Positions 17,691-26,436 of a stretch of 64,000 nucleotides of DNA are shown here, in pieces. Position 1 is the stretch's first letter. The number at the start of each line of letters is the position of its first letter. The translations under genes and the position numbers were made by a program. The notes below the pieces were generated by a model that had not been told where the DNA came from, searched no databases, and worked only from the letters and a program-made list of their open reading frames with translations. Source of the DNA: Roseburia hominis (GTDB taxonomy: Bacteria; Bacillota; Clostridia; Lachnospirales; Lachnospiraceae); NCBI GenBank assembly GCA_021771815.1, contig JAETOE010000003.1, positions 1 to 64,000 of the forward strand, in the 5' to 3' direction.

Positions 17691-18249
17691 GATAATTGTA
17701 TTTGCAGGTCCAAATGGGAGTGGAAAAAGTACTATTACACGATTGGCAAATATTATCGAACCATATGTTAATGCGGATGACATAAAAAGGGCAAATCACT
17801 GTTCGGATATAGAAGCAGCGGAAAGGGCAGATAATATGAGAAATAGTCTGCTTGACAAAGGGGAGAGTTTCACGTTTGAGACGGTGCTTTCAACGAGTCG
17901 AAATTTGGAATTGCTTAAGAAAGCAAAAGAAAAAGGGTATTTTATTCGATGCATTTACGTTTTGACAGCTGATGCAAGTATCAATGTGGATAGAGTAAAA
18001 GTAAGAGCCGCATCTGGAGGACATAATGTTCCCAAAGAAAAAATTGTTAGTAGATATGAGAAAGCTTTGAAGTTAATTCCGCAACTATTGGATATATGTG
18101 ATGTTTGTCATATATATGATAACTCAAACCAACCATTTCGAATCTTTAAGAAAAGAAAAAACGAATTGTTTTGGTGGGAAAATGAATTTTGGAATGAAGA
18201 ACAGATAAAGAATTTAACAAATATGGAGAAAAAAGATAAGACTTGTTGA
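17674..18249 (+). CDS. Zeta-toxin family kinase
   Basis: 191-aa P-loop kinase of the zeta-toxin/UDP-GlcNAc-kinase type. The Walker A motif GPNGSGKST is at about residues 12-20, followed by NADDIKR, the FTFETVLSTSRNLELL segment typical of zeta enzymes, and the LID-like RVKVRAASGGHNVPKEKI with conserved arginines. Known members phosphorylate UDP-GlcNAc and block wall synthesis. The ATG at 17674 follows GGGAG by 8 bp. AT-rich composition (A/G-rich codons, TTT/AAA) against the surrounding gene set points to horizontal gain. Confidence 0.85.
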   Translation: MQKKPEIIVFAGPNGSGKSTITRLANIIEPYVNADDIKRANHCSDIEAAERADNMRNSLLDKGESFTFETVLSTSRNLELLKKAKEKGYFIRCIYVLTADASINVDRVKVRAASGGHNVPKEKIVSRYEKALKLIPQLLDICDVCHIYDNSNQPFRIFKKRKNELFWWENEFWNEEQIKNLTNMEKKDKTC

Positions 18250-18348
18250 GAGTATGCGTAAAGATATTCCATAGGAAGTCCATTGCTTGAATTTGCGCAT
18301 ATCTGAGATTAATAAGTTGATTATTATGAAGTTTTTCTGGAGACTTGA

Positions 18349-18572
18349 GTGAAAATAAAAGAGTTCATAAAAAAGGATATAGGAATTGTATTTTGTATCG
18401 TTTTTTTTCGATATTTATGGTTATTTCATATATATTATGAAACGGAACTGCCCGAAGTCGTTTGGTTTATGTGCTCATTTCATTTGTGATTTTGGGGATA
18501 GTTCATGCGATAGAATGTGATACATTATCGGTTGCTGTCTACAGATTTATAACAACAGGAATATGGGGATAA
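18349..18572 (+). pseudogene. Frameshifted small membrane protein gene
   Basis: A GTG start at 18349 with GGAG 6 bp upstream opens a frame reading VKIKEFIKKDIGIVFCIVFF, which stops near 18490. The protein continues in the +2 frame from about 18465 as VYVLISFVILGIVHAIECD and ends at 18572. Joined, the two give a roughly 74-aa protein with two hydrophobic segments. A single frameshift near 18465 explains this. The rest of 18250-18704 is AT-rich debris without a recognisable gene. Confidence 0.45.
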
Positions 18573-18704
18573 TCCTCGTGGCTGCTATTTACTTTTTGCA
18601 GAAAGAACCTAAAGAAACCGGATTTGGTTCCGCTAACAGGGAAATTTTGAATATTACAGAAAGCGATAATTGATGAACTTATCAACAGGAGGATGAAAAG
18701 CAGG

Positions 18705-19586
18705 ATGAATGTTTTAGTGATTGGAGGAACTCGTTTTTTCGGAAAACATCTGGTGTGGGAATTATTGGGCAGAGGGCATGAGGTGACGATTGCGACGCGC
18801 GGAAAGACACCCGATCCGTTTGGCGGCAGGGTAAAGCGGCTGACCGTCGACCGGACGGACGTGGAGGAGATGAAGCGGGTGTTCGCCTACAAATATTATG
18901 ACGTGGTGTATGACGATATCGCCTACTGTGCCGGGGACGTGCGGAATGCGATGGAGGCGATCGGGCATCGGCGTTACGTCATGGTATCTACGATCTCCGT
19001 GTATAATGAACTGCATTTTCAGACGGTGGAATCCGACTTTGTGCCGGAGCGGAAGCAGCTCATCTGGTACGAAAAAAGGGATGAAGCCGGCTATGACGCG
19101 TTAAAGCGGAGCGCAGAGTGCACGCTCGCGCAGAAATACGCGGCACGAAATACGGTGGTTGCACGTTTTCCATTTGTGATTGGGGAGGATGATTATACAG
19201 AGCGCTTATATTTTTATGTGGAACATGCGGTAAGGAAAATACCGATGTGGGTAGATAATCTTGATGCGCAGATGAGTTTTATTTCGGCGGACGACGCCGG
19301 AAAGCTGCTGGCATATCTCGGGGAGGATGAGGTGCGCGGAGCGGTAAACGGCGCGAGCCGCGGAACAGTCAGCATACGTGAGGTGCTTTCCTACGTGGAG
19401 AAAAAGACAGGATGCGCCGCCGTTATTTCCCCGGATGCGGAGTGCGCGCCTTACAACGGAGCGCCGAATTACAGCATCAATACAGGACGGGCTGAGCGGA
19501 TCGGATTTCATTTTTCGAGTCTCAAGGACTGGATTTACGAACTGATCGATACATATATTGCGCGGGCGCAGGGTGCTTTGGAGTAG
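18705..19586 (+). CDS. NAD(P)-dependent epimerase/reductase (extended SDR)
   Basis: 293-aa Rossmann-fold protein of the extended SDR/NAD-dependent epimerase group. It begins MNVLVIGGTRFFGKHL, a GxxGxxG-type cofactor loop. The catalytic Tyr and Lys are probably in GYDALK near residue 132. It resembles the CSP41/isoflavone-reductase-like SDRs common in Firmicutes; the substrate is unknown. ATG 18705 is 12 bp after AGGAGG, whereas ATG 18693 abuts that site directly. It marks the return to the genome's normal composition after the AT-rich islet. Confidence 0.85.
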   Translation: MNVLVIGGTRFFGKHLVWELLGRGHEVTIATRGKTPDPFGGRVKRLTVDRTDVEEMKRVFAYKYYDVVYDDIAYCAGDVRNAMEAIGHRRYVMVSTISVYNELHFQTVESDFVPERKQLIWYEKRDEAGYDALKRSAECTLAQKYAARNTVVARFPFVIGEDDYTERLYFYVEHAVRKIPMWVDNLDAQMSFISADDAGKLLAYLGEDEVRGAVNGASRGTVSIREVLSYVEKKTGCAAVISPDAECAPYNGAPNYSINTGRAERIGFHFSSLKDWIYELIDTYIARAQGALE

Positions 19587-19624
19587 AGAGGAAAGCAAAG
19601 CGTGGCGGGAAAAGTGAAAAAGGG

Positions 19625-19658
19625 TTGCTGCATCACATCAGGTGCGGCAATTTTTTTT
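19625..19658 (+). terminator. Intrinsic terminator after the SDR gene
   Basis: TTGCTGCATC (19625-19634) pairs with GGTGCGGCAA (19641-19650), two of the pairs being G-U, followed by eight T. Confidence 0.85.
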
Positions 19659-19668
19659 GTGAAAATAT

Positions 19669-19695
19669 AACCTTTTTAGGAGCGGGTGCGTCTAA
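19669..19695 (+). promoter_or_regulatory. ECF-type promoter, probably autoregulatory
   Basis: AACCTTTTT (from 19669) and CGTCTAA (19689-19695), with 17 bp between AAC and CGTC. This is the layout of ECF sigma promoters (AAC...CGTC) and lies just before an ECF sigma gene. Confidence 0.7.
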
Positions 19696-19757
19696 TCTAT
19701 GAAAGCGAAATTACCGCGGAATTTCGCTATATGAAAAAAACGATTGGAGGAGTGACA

Positions 19758-20315
19758 GTGGATGAAATTAAACTGGTGAAGCGGGCAATACACGGAAATG
19801 TGCATGCCTACGGCGAACTGATGGAGCAGTATAAGGAGTTTCTATATCGAACCGCATTCGCACATGTGAAACAGGAGGCACTCGCCCTTGATCTGGTATC
19901 AGAAACGATTGTGCGGGGATATGAGCATGTGGGAAAACTCAGGGAACCGAAATATTTTAAAAGCTGGCTGATACGGATTCTGCTGAATGTGATCAATGAT
20001 TATTATCGGAGAAATAAGCGGGTCGTGAGCATGGAGACGGCGGATGTGGAGCTGGCGGCAGAAACCGCCGCATGGCAGGATGGCGCGCGGCAGGATCACG
20101 GAGCCGCAGTGGAGGAGAAGTTAGATCTCCTCGCCGCAGTGGAGAGACTTCCCGAGAAGGAGAAATCCATTATTGTCCTAAAATACTATGACGATTTAAA
20201 AATCAGCGAAATTGCCGATGCGCTTGAGATACCGGAGGGAACGGTCAAGGCATATCTGCACAAAGCAAAGGAGAAGTTGAAAAATTTATTAAAGGAGGAT
20301 TATATTTATGGATAA
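19758..20315 (+). CDS. ECF RNA polymerase sigma factor
   Basis: 185-aa ECF sigma-70 factor. Region 2 covers about residues 10-85 (AYGELMEQYKEFLYRTAFAH ... YFKSWLIRILLNVINDYYRR), and region 4 about 118-175 (LPEKEKSIIVLKYYDDLKISEIADALEIPEGTVKAYLHKAKEKL). The best start is GTG 19758, 7 bp after GGAGG. An ATG at 19686 in the same frame lies within the ECF promoter and would precede the transcript start. The stop overlaps the DUF4179 gene by 8 bp, so the two are translationally coupled. Confidence 0.9.
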   Translation: MDEIKLVKRAIHGNVHAYGELMEQYKEFLYRTAFAHVKQEALALDLVSETIVRGYEHVGKLREPKYFKSWLIRILLNVINDYYRRNKRVVSMETADVELAAETAAWQDGARQDHGAAVEEKLDLLAAVERLPEKEKSIIVLKYYDDLKISEIADALEIPEGTVKAYLHKAKEKLKNLLKEDYIYG

Positions 20316-21699
20316 TTTCAAAAAAGATATACCAATCCCGGCAGAACTTGACAGGGTGGTCGCAGATGGGATGAAACAGGTGAAACGGATACATGAGAGA
20401 CGTGTGGTGCGCAAATCACTGGGGATGGCGGCGGGGATGCTGCTGTTTTGCGGAGGCTTCGTCGTATGGGGCTGCCACAATCCGGTACTCGCTTCACAGA
20501 TACCGATTATCGGAAATATTTTCAAACAGAACGAGGACAAGATGACATATTCTGGCGATTACAGCGAAAAGGCGCAGGTACTTGACAAGGCGGGAGCGCT
20601 GGAGGATGGCTATGTATATACTGCGTCCGATCAGGATTATACTTTTACGGCAGAGGAGATATACTGTGACGGCGAGGCGGTGTATCTCGGGCTTACCTTA
20701 AAAAATGAGAATGGACTGGGGAAAATGCAGGCGTATCCGGTCAATATCAGCGGCAGTGAAGCGGAGGTCAAAGCGGCGTATGAGGCAGCGGAGCGAGGAG
20801 AAGGCGAAAGGATGCAGGAGGTCACAGTGTGGGGGCTTACCGCGCAGATCGGGGATACTTCGGTCGTGATACCGGACGCGGAGATAGAGGGAACACAGAC
20901 GGCGGAGGACACGTTCGAGGGAGTGGTGCGCATCAGTCTGGCGGATGCCGGAATCGGTGCGGCGGATGCCGGGATCGGTGCGGCAGATGGTGTGAGTGAC
21001 GCAGATGGCAGTCATACATCAGATCGTTTTGATGTGCGGATAACGATCACAAGCCTGTCCTATGCGGATGAGGATCTGCTTGAGAGGGCAAGGGAGAATT
21101 ACGAGGAACATGTGCTGCGGGATGAGGACGGAAATGAACTTTATAATGAAGACGGAAGCGTGCAGATGGATGATTCCTACGAGTATATTTCCGATAAACG
21201 GAGCGCGGAGGGAAAATGGGAGCTTTTTCTTCCGGTCAGCGTGGACGCGGGGGAGCATCATACTTATGAAATCAATGATTCAGCGGGTGGTTACGGTATT
21301 GCGTCTGTGGCTGTCACGGCTACGGAAATCCGCGTGGAGAGTATTTTGCCGCCGCTGTATGCAGACAGAGAGGAGCTTCTTGCCGCGAAGCGCGCATTTC
21401 TCGAGGAAGTCGGAGAGAACGATGCAGAACTGACAGATGCGTGGGTCGATGAGTATGTCTCGCTTGCCATGTTCGGTGATTATGGCATTGCGGTATTTGA
21501 CCAGAACGGAGAGAGAATCGAGCAAAAGCAGTCGGTGGAAACGGCGCAGGGACTTTCCACCAGCCTTCCGGTCGCAGGAAGAGAAATTACGGAACTTCAT
21601 ATTTATGTGGGAGAAGATGCGATCGGATGTGCAAAAGAGACAGACGAGCAGGACATGGCAGAGCGCGCGCTCTACCATGTGGATGTGCCGCTGCCCTGA
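20308..21699 (+). CDS. DUF4179 membrane protein, putative anti-sigma factor
   Basis: 463-aa single-pass protein. A short cytosolic N-terminus (residues 1-44, DNFKKDIPIPAELDRVVADGMKQ) precedes one transmembrane helix (about 45-60, MAAGMLLFCGGFVVWG) and a large extracellular part with the DUF4179 region. DUF4179 proteins usually sit beside ECF sigma factors and are thought to restrain them; the 8-bp overlap here supports that. A tandem ADAGIGA repeat (21-bp unit, 20941-20982) lies in the outer domain. A long acidic linker rich in Asp/Glu follows it. The signal it senses is unknown. Confidence 0.85.
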   Translation: MDNFKKDIPIPAELDRVVADGMKQVKRIHERRVVRKSLGMAAGMLLFCGGFVVWGCHNPVLASQIPIIGNIFKQNEDKMTYSGDYSEKAQVLDKAGALEDGYVYTASDQDYTFTAEEIYCDGEAVYLGLTLKNENGLGKMQAYPVNISGSEAEVKAAYEAAERGEGERMQEVTVWGLTAQIGDTSVVIPDAEIEGTQTAEDTFEGVVRISLADAGIGAADAGIGAADGVSDADGSHTSDRFDVRITITSLSYADEDLLERARENYEEHVLRDEDGNELYNEDGSVQMDDSYEYISDKRSAEGKWELFLPVSVDAGEHHTYEINDSAGGYGIASVAVTATEIRVESILPPLYADREELLAAKRAFLEEVGENDAELTDAWVDEYVSLAMFGDYGIAVFDQNGERIEQKQSVETAQGLSTSLPVAGREITELHIYVGEDAIGCAKETDEQDMAERALYHVDVPLP

Positions 21700-21703
21700 G
21701 GCG

Positions 21704-22504
21704 TCAGAGCGGATAAAACTCGGGCTTTCGCTCCTTAAATACGGTAAAATAGCGAAAGCCCGCCGCCTTTAGGATGTCTGGAACTTTTTCAAAGTCAAAG
21801 GCGATGTGCTCCGGTTTGTGGGCGTCCGCGCCGACGGTGATGATCTCGCCGCCGAGCTCGCGGTAGCGTGCGATGATTTCTTCGGTCGGATTCGGATGAC
21901 CGAGTCCGTATTTAAAGCCTCCGGTGTTGATTTCGATTCCCTTGCCTTTTGCAATCAGAAGCGTCAGGATGGCGTCGATGACGTCCTTATATTTTTCATA
22001 GGTATAGTTCTTATTTTTTGTAGGACCGTAGCGCACGACATAGTCGATGTGCCCGTAGACGTCAAATCCGTCGAAAGCACGGATATTTTCCAAAGCCGAT
22101 TCAAAATATTCCAGATAGCATTCCTCCTCGGCACGCCCCTCGTAAAACTTCGGGTAGTAAGGGTCGAAGCCGTGTACGACATGGGAGGAGCCGATGACGA
22201 AATCGAACGGGTACTGCGAGAGGATGTCCTCATGCAGCGCCGCAAGATGAGGCTGCAGACCCAGTTCAATGCCAAGGCGTACTGATAGCCTGTCCCTATA
22301 TTTTTCCTGCAGCGCATATACTGAGGAAGTGTAGTTCGGCAGATCGAGGAGAAACGCCTCCGGAGCGCCGGGATAATCAATGTCGAGATGGTCGGTAAAG
22401 CAGACGCCGCCAAGCTCCTTTGTAATCGCTGTCTGTATCATATCCTCCTGCGGCGTATCACTGTCGCCGGAGTACTGGCTGTGCATATGTGTGTCCCATA
22501 ACAT
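21704..22504 (-). CDS. PHP-domain histidinol-phosphatase family protein (HisJ-like)
   Basis: 266-aa PHP metal hydrolase related to HisJ histidinol phosphatase. Metal-binding motifs appear in order: DTHMHSQYSGDS (residues 3-14), CFTDHLD, GSSHVVHG, YGHIDYVVRYG and GADAHKPEHI. ATG 22504 follows AAAGGA and begins at the conserved N-terminus; the frame is open 25 residues further. No his operon is nearby apart from a distant hisA, so the substrate may be histidinol phosphate or another phosphoester. It is convergent with the DUF4179 gene, 4 bp apart. Confidence 0.85.
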   Translation of the reverse strand: MLWDTHMHSQYSGDSDTPQEDMIQTAITKELGGVCFTDHLDIDYPGAPEAFLLDLPNYTSSVYALQEKYRDRLSVRLGIELGLQPHLAALHEDILSQYPFDFVIGSSHVVHGFDPYYPKFYEGRAEEECYLEYFESALENIRAFDGFDVYGHIDYVVRYGPTKNKNYTYEKYKDVIDAILTLLIAKGKGIEINTGGFKYGLGHPNPTEEIIARYRELGGEIITVGADAHKPEHIAFDFEKVPDILKAAGFRYFTVFKERKPEFYPL

Positions 22505-22579
22505 AGTAGAAATTCCTTTCCGCTCGTAAAAGCCCAAATGTATTGCTGATAAGCAGAGATCCGGTGAAGCATTGCGCAT

Positions 22580-23527
22580 TTATACGCCCAGACGGTAGAA
22601 TATCGATTCTTTTTTCTGGTTTTTCATCGTGTTTACGACCGTAGGAATGGCGCCGATGAGAACGAAGACGTATACCATGACGAGGTTCGCCCAGTATGAA
22701 GCGGCGTCGATGATTTCTTCCTCTATCAAAAGCGGCACGGAGCGGAACGCGGTAGCGATATCGACCTCAAATCCCTGCGCAACGGAGATTGCCCAGTCGA
22801 GCCGGTTGCCCGTGTATGTCATGACGAGCATGATGACGGCGCAGATGATCACGCCTATCGTGGAAAGCTTTCCTCCAAGCAGATCGTAGCCCTTCATCGT
22901 GCAGACTGCCATGATGACGCCGGAAAGGGCTGCCACATAGCCAAGCTGTCCGAGAAGAACGATGCAGGCAGCGCCGAGAAGGGAACCGATCAGTGCGCCG
23001 ACGATTCCGCCGACAATATTTTCTTTTTTCTTTTGCTTCTCACTGCTGTTGACCGCCTGATTCTGCTGTAGGTTCACAAAACAGTTGTAGCAGAGCTGCA
23101 TGCAGCTGCCTCCTGCTACGCAGGCTTCGGTCGGATTCGTGCTGCCGCAGGTCTCGCAGCAGTTTTGAAAACCGTTTGCGTGCAGAAAAGAGGTAAAAGC
23201 ATTTAAGCTTTCCGTCAGGTTTGCCGCAAGCTTTTCCTGGTTGGCCATCTGTCCCAGCGTAATTTTAACCCGGTAACCATCCTGCCGCATAGAATTTATG
23301 GGCTTATGTTCCTTGGAAAAGGCTTTGCCCTCTGCTTTGGAAAGCGGGCTGCCCGGACGGTTTGCCGAGACCGATGCGGTAAGAATATAGGGATAATTTT
23401 CATTTTCGGGATAGACAAGCACTTTATAGCCGTTGTACAGACCGAAAATTGCTCCGCTTTGTGCCTCGAACCGCAGACCGGTACGTGACGCAAGCTGCGC
23501 GTAGTTTTGCAATACCTTTTTATTCAT
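22580..23527 (-). CDS. Uncharacterised membrane protein with cysteine-rich segment
   Basis: 315 aa, function not recognised. The cytosolic N-terminal half (residues 1-170) contains a cysteine-rich stretch (NCCETCGSTNPTEACVAGG ... CYNCF, about 122-155) that may bind zinc. Four to five membrane helices follow, starting with a glycine-rich segment (IVGGIVGALIGSLLGAACIVLLG near 175). Start at 23527 follows GGAG by 7 bp. It is the last gene before the gap operon and is transcribed away from it, with 383 bp between the starts. It may form an operon with the PHP gene, 75 bp downstream. Confidence 0.8.
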   Translation of the reverse strand: MNKKVLQNYAQLASRTGLRFEAQSGAIFGLYNGYKVLVYPENENYPYILTASVSANRPGSPLSKAEGKAFSKEHKPINSMRQDGYRVKITLGQMANQEKLAANLTESLNAFTSFLHANGFQNCCETCGSTNPTEACVAGGSCMQLCYNCFVNLQQNQAVNSSEKQKKKENIVGGIVGALIGSLLGAACIVLLGQLGYVAALSGVIMAVCTMKGYDLLGGKLSTIGVIICAVIMLVMTYTGNRLDWAISVAQGFEVDIATAFRSVPLLIEEEIIDAASYWANLVMVYVFVLIGAIPTVVNTMKNQKKESIFYRLGV

Positions 23528-23791
23528 TTCGTAGTTCTCCTTGTCTTTTCTTTTTGTAAAGCCAGACCGCACTGCCCGTATTGCGCCGGTCGGCTGCGGC
23601 GGTCTAAAATGCGACAGGATGATTTTACCATAAGGAAGGTGTTGCTGACAATGAAAAGCGGCTCCCTGACCGCAAAAAGCCATCCGCGTCTTGGATAATT
23701 GGTGATTTTGTACAATTTTCCAGAAATAAGAAGAAAAAAGATTCATATAGTGAAAAATTTAACAAAGTGGGAATAAAGTGGTGAAAAAGGG

Positions 23792-23820
23792 TTGAACTTT
23801 CAATGGAAATTAGTTAAAAT
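23792..23820 (+). promoter_or_regulatory. gap promoter and folded leader
   Basis: TTGAAC (23792-23797), a 17-bp spacer and TAAAAT (23815-23820), a strong sigma-A promoter. The leader to 23910 contains GGGCATTGTGCCC (a small hairpin) and ends with an AGGAGG ribosome site. I recognise no riboswitch. The rest of the 383-bp gap (23528-23791) holds nothing clear. Confidence 0.8.
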
Positions 23821-23910
23821 ATAGGAAGCATGAAACCTAGGTGCGGAGACGCCGGTTTCCGGGCATTGTGCCCAGCGAATTACATTTACAAATTCTAGGA
23901 GGAATTAAAA

Positions 23911-24927
23911 ATGGCAGTAAGAGTAGCAATCAATGGTTTTGGCCGTATCGGTCGTCTTGCTTTCAGACAGATGTTTGGAGCAGAAGGATATGAGGTTGTA
24001 GCAATCAACGATTTGACAAGCCCGAAGATGTTGGCACATCTGTTAAAGTATGACTCATCTCAGGGTAGATACGAGCATGCTGACGAGGTATCTGCAACAG
24101 AGGATTCCATCATCGTATGCGGCAAGGAGATCAAAATCTATGCATTCCCGGATGCAAACAACTGCCCATGGGGTGACCTGAAGGTAGACGTTGTATTAGA
24201 GTGCTCCGGCTTCTATACATCTAAGGACAAGGCTCAGGCTCATATCAACGCAGGCGCTAGAAAAGTTGTTATCTCTGCTCCGGCTGGTAATGACCTTCCT
24301 ACTATCGTATACAACACCAACCACAATACATTAAAGGCTTCTGATACCATCATCTCCGCAGCTTCCTGTACAACAAACTGCCTGGCACCGATGGCGGACG
24401 CTCTGAACAAGTACGCACCGATCCAGTCCGGTATCATGGTAACCATCCATGCTTACACAGGCGATCAGATGACTCTTGACGGCCCGCAGAGAAAGGGTGA
24501 CTTAAGAAGATCCCGTGCGGCTGCAGTGAACATTGTTCCGAACAGCACAGGCGCTGCAAAGGCAATCGGTCTGGTTATTCCGGAACTGAACGGCAAGCTG
24601 ATCGGTTCTGCACAGCGTGTACCGACCCCGACAGGTTCTACCACGATCTTAACAGCAGTTGTTAATAAGGCAGACGTTACCGTTGAGGGTATCAACGCAG
24701 CTATGAAGGCAGCAGCGAACGAGTCCTTCGGTTATAACGAGGACGAGATCGTATCTTCCGATATCGTAGGAATGAGATTCGGTTCTCTGTTCGACGCTAC
24801 GCAGACTATGGTAAGCAAGATCTCTGACGATCAGTATGAGGTTCAGGTTGTTTCATGGTATGACAACGAGAACTCCTACACATCTCAGATGGTACGCACA
24901 ATTAAGTACTTCAGCGAGCTTGCTTAA
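23911..24927 (+). CDS. gap: Glyceraldehyde-3-phosphate dehydrogenase, type I
   Basis: Oxidises and phosphorylates GAP to 1,3-bisphosphoglycerate with NAD+. It has the NAD loop INGFGRIGR (residues 7-15), the active-site cysteine in SCTTNCLAP near residue 152, and the phosphate-binding RVPTPTGS near 232. The 338-aa length is standard. Codon use is much more biased (fewer rare codons, many TCC/AAG) than in neighbours, as for a highly expressed gene. It starts the gap-pgk-tpiA series, but a terminator-like hairpin lies between gap and pgk. Confidence 0.98.
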   Translation: MAVRVAINGFGRIGRLAFRQMFGAEGYEVVAINDLTSPKMLAHLLKYDSSQGRYEHADEVSATEDSIIVCGKEIKIYAFPDANNCPWGDLKVDVVLECSGFYTSKDKAQAHINAGARKVVISAPAGNDLPTIVYNTNHNTLKASDTIISAASCTTNCLAPMADALNKYAPIQSGIMVTIHAYTGDQMTLDGPQRKGDLRRSRAAAVNIVPNSTGAAKAIGLVIPELNGKLIGSAQRVPTPTGSTTILTAVVNKADVTVEGINAAMKAAANESFGYNEDEIVSSDIVGMRFGSLFDATQTMVSKISDDQYEVQVVSWYDNENSYTSQMVRTIKYFSELA

Positions 24928-24970
24928 TTGGGTGCAGATTGACGTGGTGTGAATGCAAGCTCGCTCGAGT

Positions 24971-25000
24971 TTAGCATAATTCGCTTGAACTTTGTATAAT
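24971..25000 (+). promoter_or_regulatory. Candidate pgk promoter
   Basis: A perfect TATAAT (24995-25000) with a fair TTAGCA (24971-24976) 18 bp upstream. It would give pgk a roughly 120-nt leader that contains the hairpin at 25061-25099. Confidence 0.5.
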
Positions 25001-25060
25001 GACTGCACGGATGACTACTTTTTTAAGCGACAGGCATCCAGAGTGCAGATAAGACTCAGA

Positions 25061-25099
25061 AAGGGGTCCGGTCTTTTGAGGACCGGACCTTCTTTCGTT
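25061..25099 (+). terminator. Terminator or attenuator between gap and pgk
   Basis: GGTCCGGTC pairs perfectly with GACCGGACC around TTTTGAG and is followed by TTCTTTCGTTT. It ends about 27 bp before the pgk ATG, so it either ends gap transcripts with some read-through or acts as a pgk leader attenuator. Confidence 0.7.
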
Positions 25100-25125
25100 T
25101 AAAAATAAAAAGGGGGACATAACGA

Positions 25126-26349
25126 ATGTCATTAAACAAGAAATCCGTTGATGATATCAACACAAAGGGAAAAAGAGTACTCGTAAGATGCGATTTTAAC
25201 GTACCGCTTAAGGACGGCGTGATTACAGACGAGACACGTATCGTAGCGGCGCTTCCGACGATCCAGAAGTTAATGAAGGACGGCGGCAAGGTAATCCTCT
25301 GCTCCCATCTCGGCAAGGTAAAGAACGGACCGAACGAGGGAGAGTCTTTAGCTCCGGTTGCAAAGAGACTTTCCGAGAAGCTTGGCAAGGAAGTTGTATT
25401 CGTATCTGATTACAACGTAACAGGCGAGGCCGCAACAAAGGCTGTTGAGGCAATGAACGAGGGTGATGTTGTTCTTCTTCAGAATACACGTTTCCGCGGT
25501 GCGGAGGAGACAAAGAACGGCGAGGAGTTCAGCAAAGAGCTTGCTGATCTTGCAGATATCTATGTATGCGACGCTTTTGGTTCTTCCCACAGAGCGCATG
25601 CTTCCGTAGCAGGCGTTACCAAGTTTATCAGCGCTAAGGGCGGCGAGAATGTAGTCGGTTACTTAATGCAGAAGGAAATCGATTTCCTTGGCAATGCCGT
25701 TGAGAATCCGGTAAGACCGTTCGTTGCGATCCTTGGCGGTGCGAAGGTTGCAGACAAGTTAAACGTTATCTCTAATTTACTTGAGAAATGCGATACATTA
25801 ATTATCGGCGGCGGTATGGCTTACACCTTCTTAAAGGCACAGGGCTTTGAGATCGGTAAGTCCTTAGTAGACGACACCAAGCTTGATTACTGCAAGGAGA
25901 TGATGGCAAAGGCAGAGAAGCTCGGAAAGAAGCTGTTACTTCCGGTAGACTCTGTTACCATCGCTGATTTCCCGAACCCGATCGACGCTCCGGTGGAGGT
26001 TGAGGTATATGATGTAAGCGATATGCCGGCTGACAGAGAGGGCTGTGATATCGGACCTAAGACAGCAGAGATGTATGCTGATGCAGTGAAGTCTGCAAAG
26101 ACCGTTGTATGGAACGGACCGATGGGTGTATTCGAGAACCCGACACTTGCAGCAGGTACGATCGCAGTTGCAAAGGCACTGGCTGAGACAGATGCTACCA
26201 CGATCATCGGCGGCGGTGATTCCGCAGCAGCAGTAAACCAGCTTGGATTTGGTGATAAGATGAGCCACATTTCCACAGGCGGCGGAGCTTCCTTAGAGTT
26301 CTTAGAGGGGAAGGAACTGCCGGGCGTTGTTGCCGCAGACGATAAGTAA
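25126..26349 (+). CDS. pgk: Phosphoglycerate kinase
   Basis: Makes ATP from 1,3-bisphosphoglycerate. It shows the signature [14 protein letters not shown] near residue 17, substrate motifs SHLGK, the nucleotide-binding GGAKVADK and the C-terminal GGGDSAAAV near residue 365. The 407-aa length is normal for clostridia. Strongly biased codons, as in gap and tpiA. The last codons form one arm of an inverted repeat with sequence 35-50 bp downstream. Confidence 0.98.
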   Translation: MSLNKKSVDDINTKGKRVLVRCDFNVPLKDGVITDETRIVAALPTIQKLMKDGGKVILCSHLGKVKNGPNEGESLAPVAKRLSEKLGKEVVFVSDYNVTGEAATKAVEAMNEGDVVLLQNTRFRGAEETKNGEEFSKELADLADIYVCDAFGSSHRAHASVAGVTKFISAKGGENVVGYLMQKEIDFLGNAVENPVRPFVAILGGAKVADKLNVISNLLEKCDTLIIGGGMAYTFLKAQGFEIGKSLVDDTKLDYCKEMMAKAEKLGKKLLLPVDSVTIADFPNPIDAPVEVEVYDVSDMPADREGCDIGPKTAEMYADAVKSAKTVVWNGPMGVFENPTLAAGTIAVAKALAETDATTIIGGGDSAAAVNQLGFGDKMSHISTGGGASLEFLEGKELPGVVAADDK

Positions 26350-26407
26350 AAGCAGTCGAGGCATAGGGCGCGGCAACAACGCCTTGGTTGCTTGCCGCAG
26401 ACGATAA
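26323..26407 (+). repeat. Inverted plus direct repeat spanning the pgk 3' end
   Basis: GGCGTTGTTGCCGC (26323-26336, in pgk) is perfectly complementary to GCGGCAACAACGCC (26370-26383). In addition TGCCGCAGACGATAA, the pgk end (26331-26345), recurs at 26393-26407. Both 3' copies lie between pgk and tpiA. It has no U-tract. It may be a processing or stability hairpin, or the scar of a local duplication. Confidence 0.85.
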
Positions 26408-26436
26408 ATAAGAATATAAGGGAAGGAATTATAATC

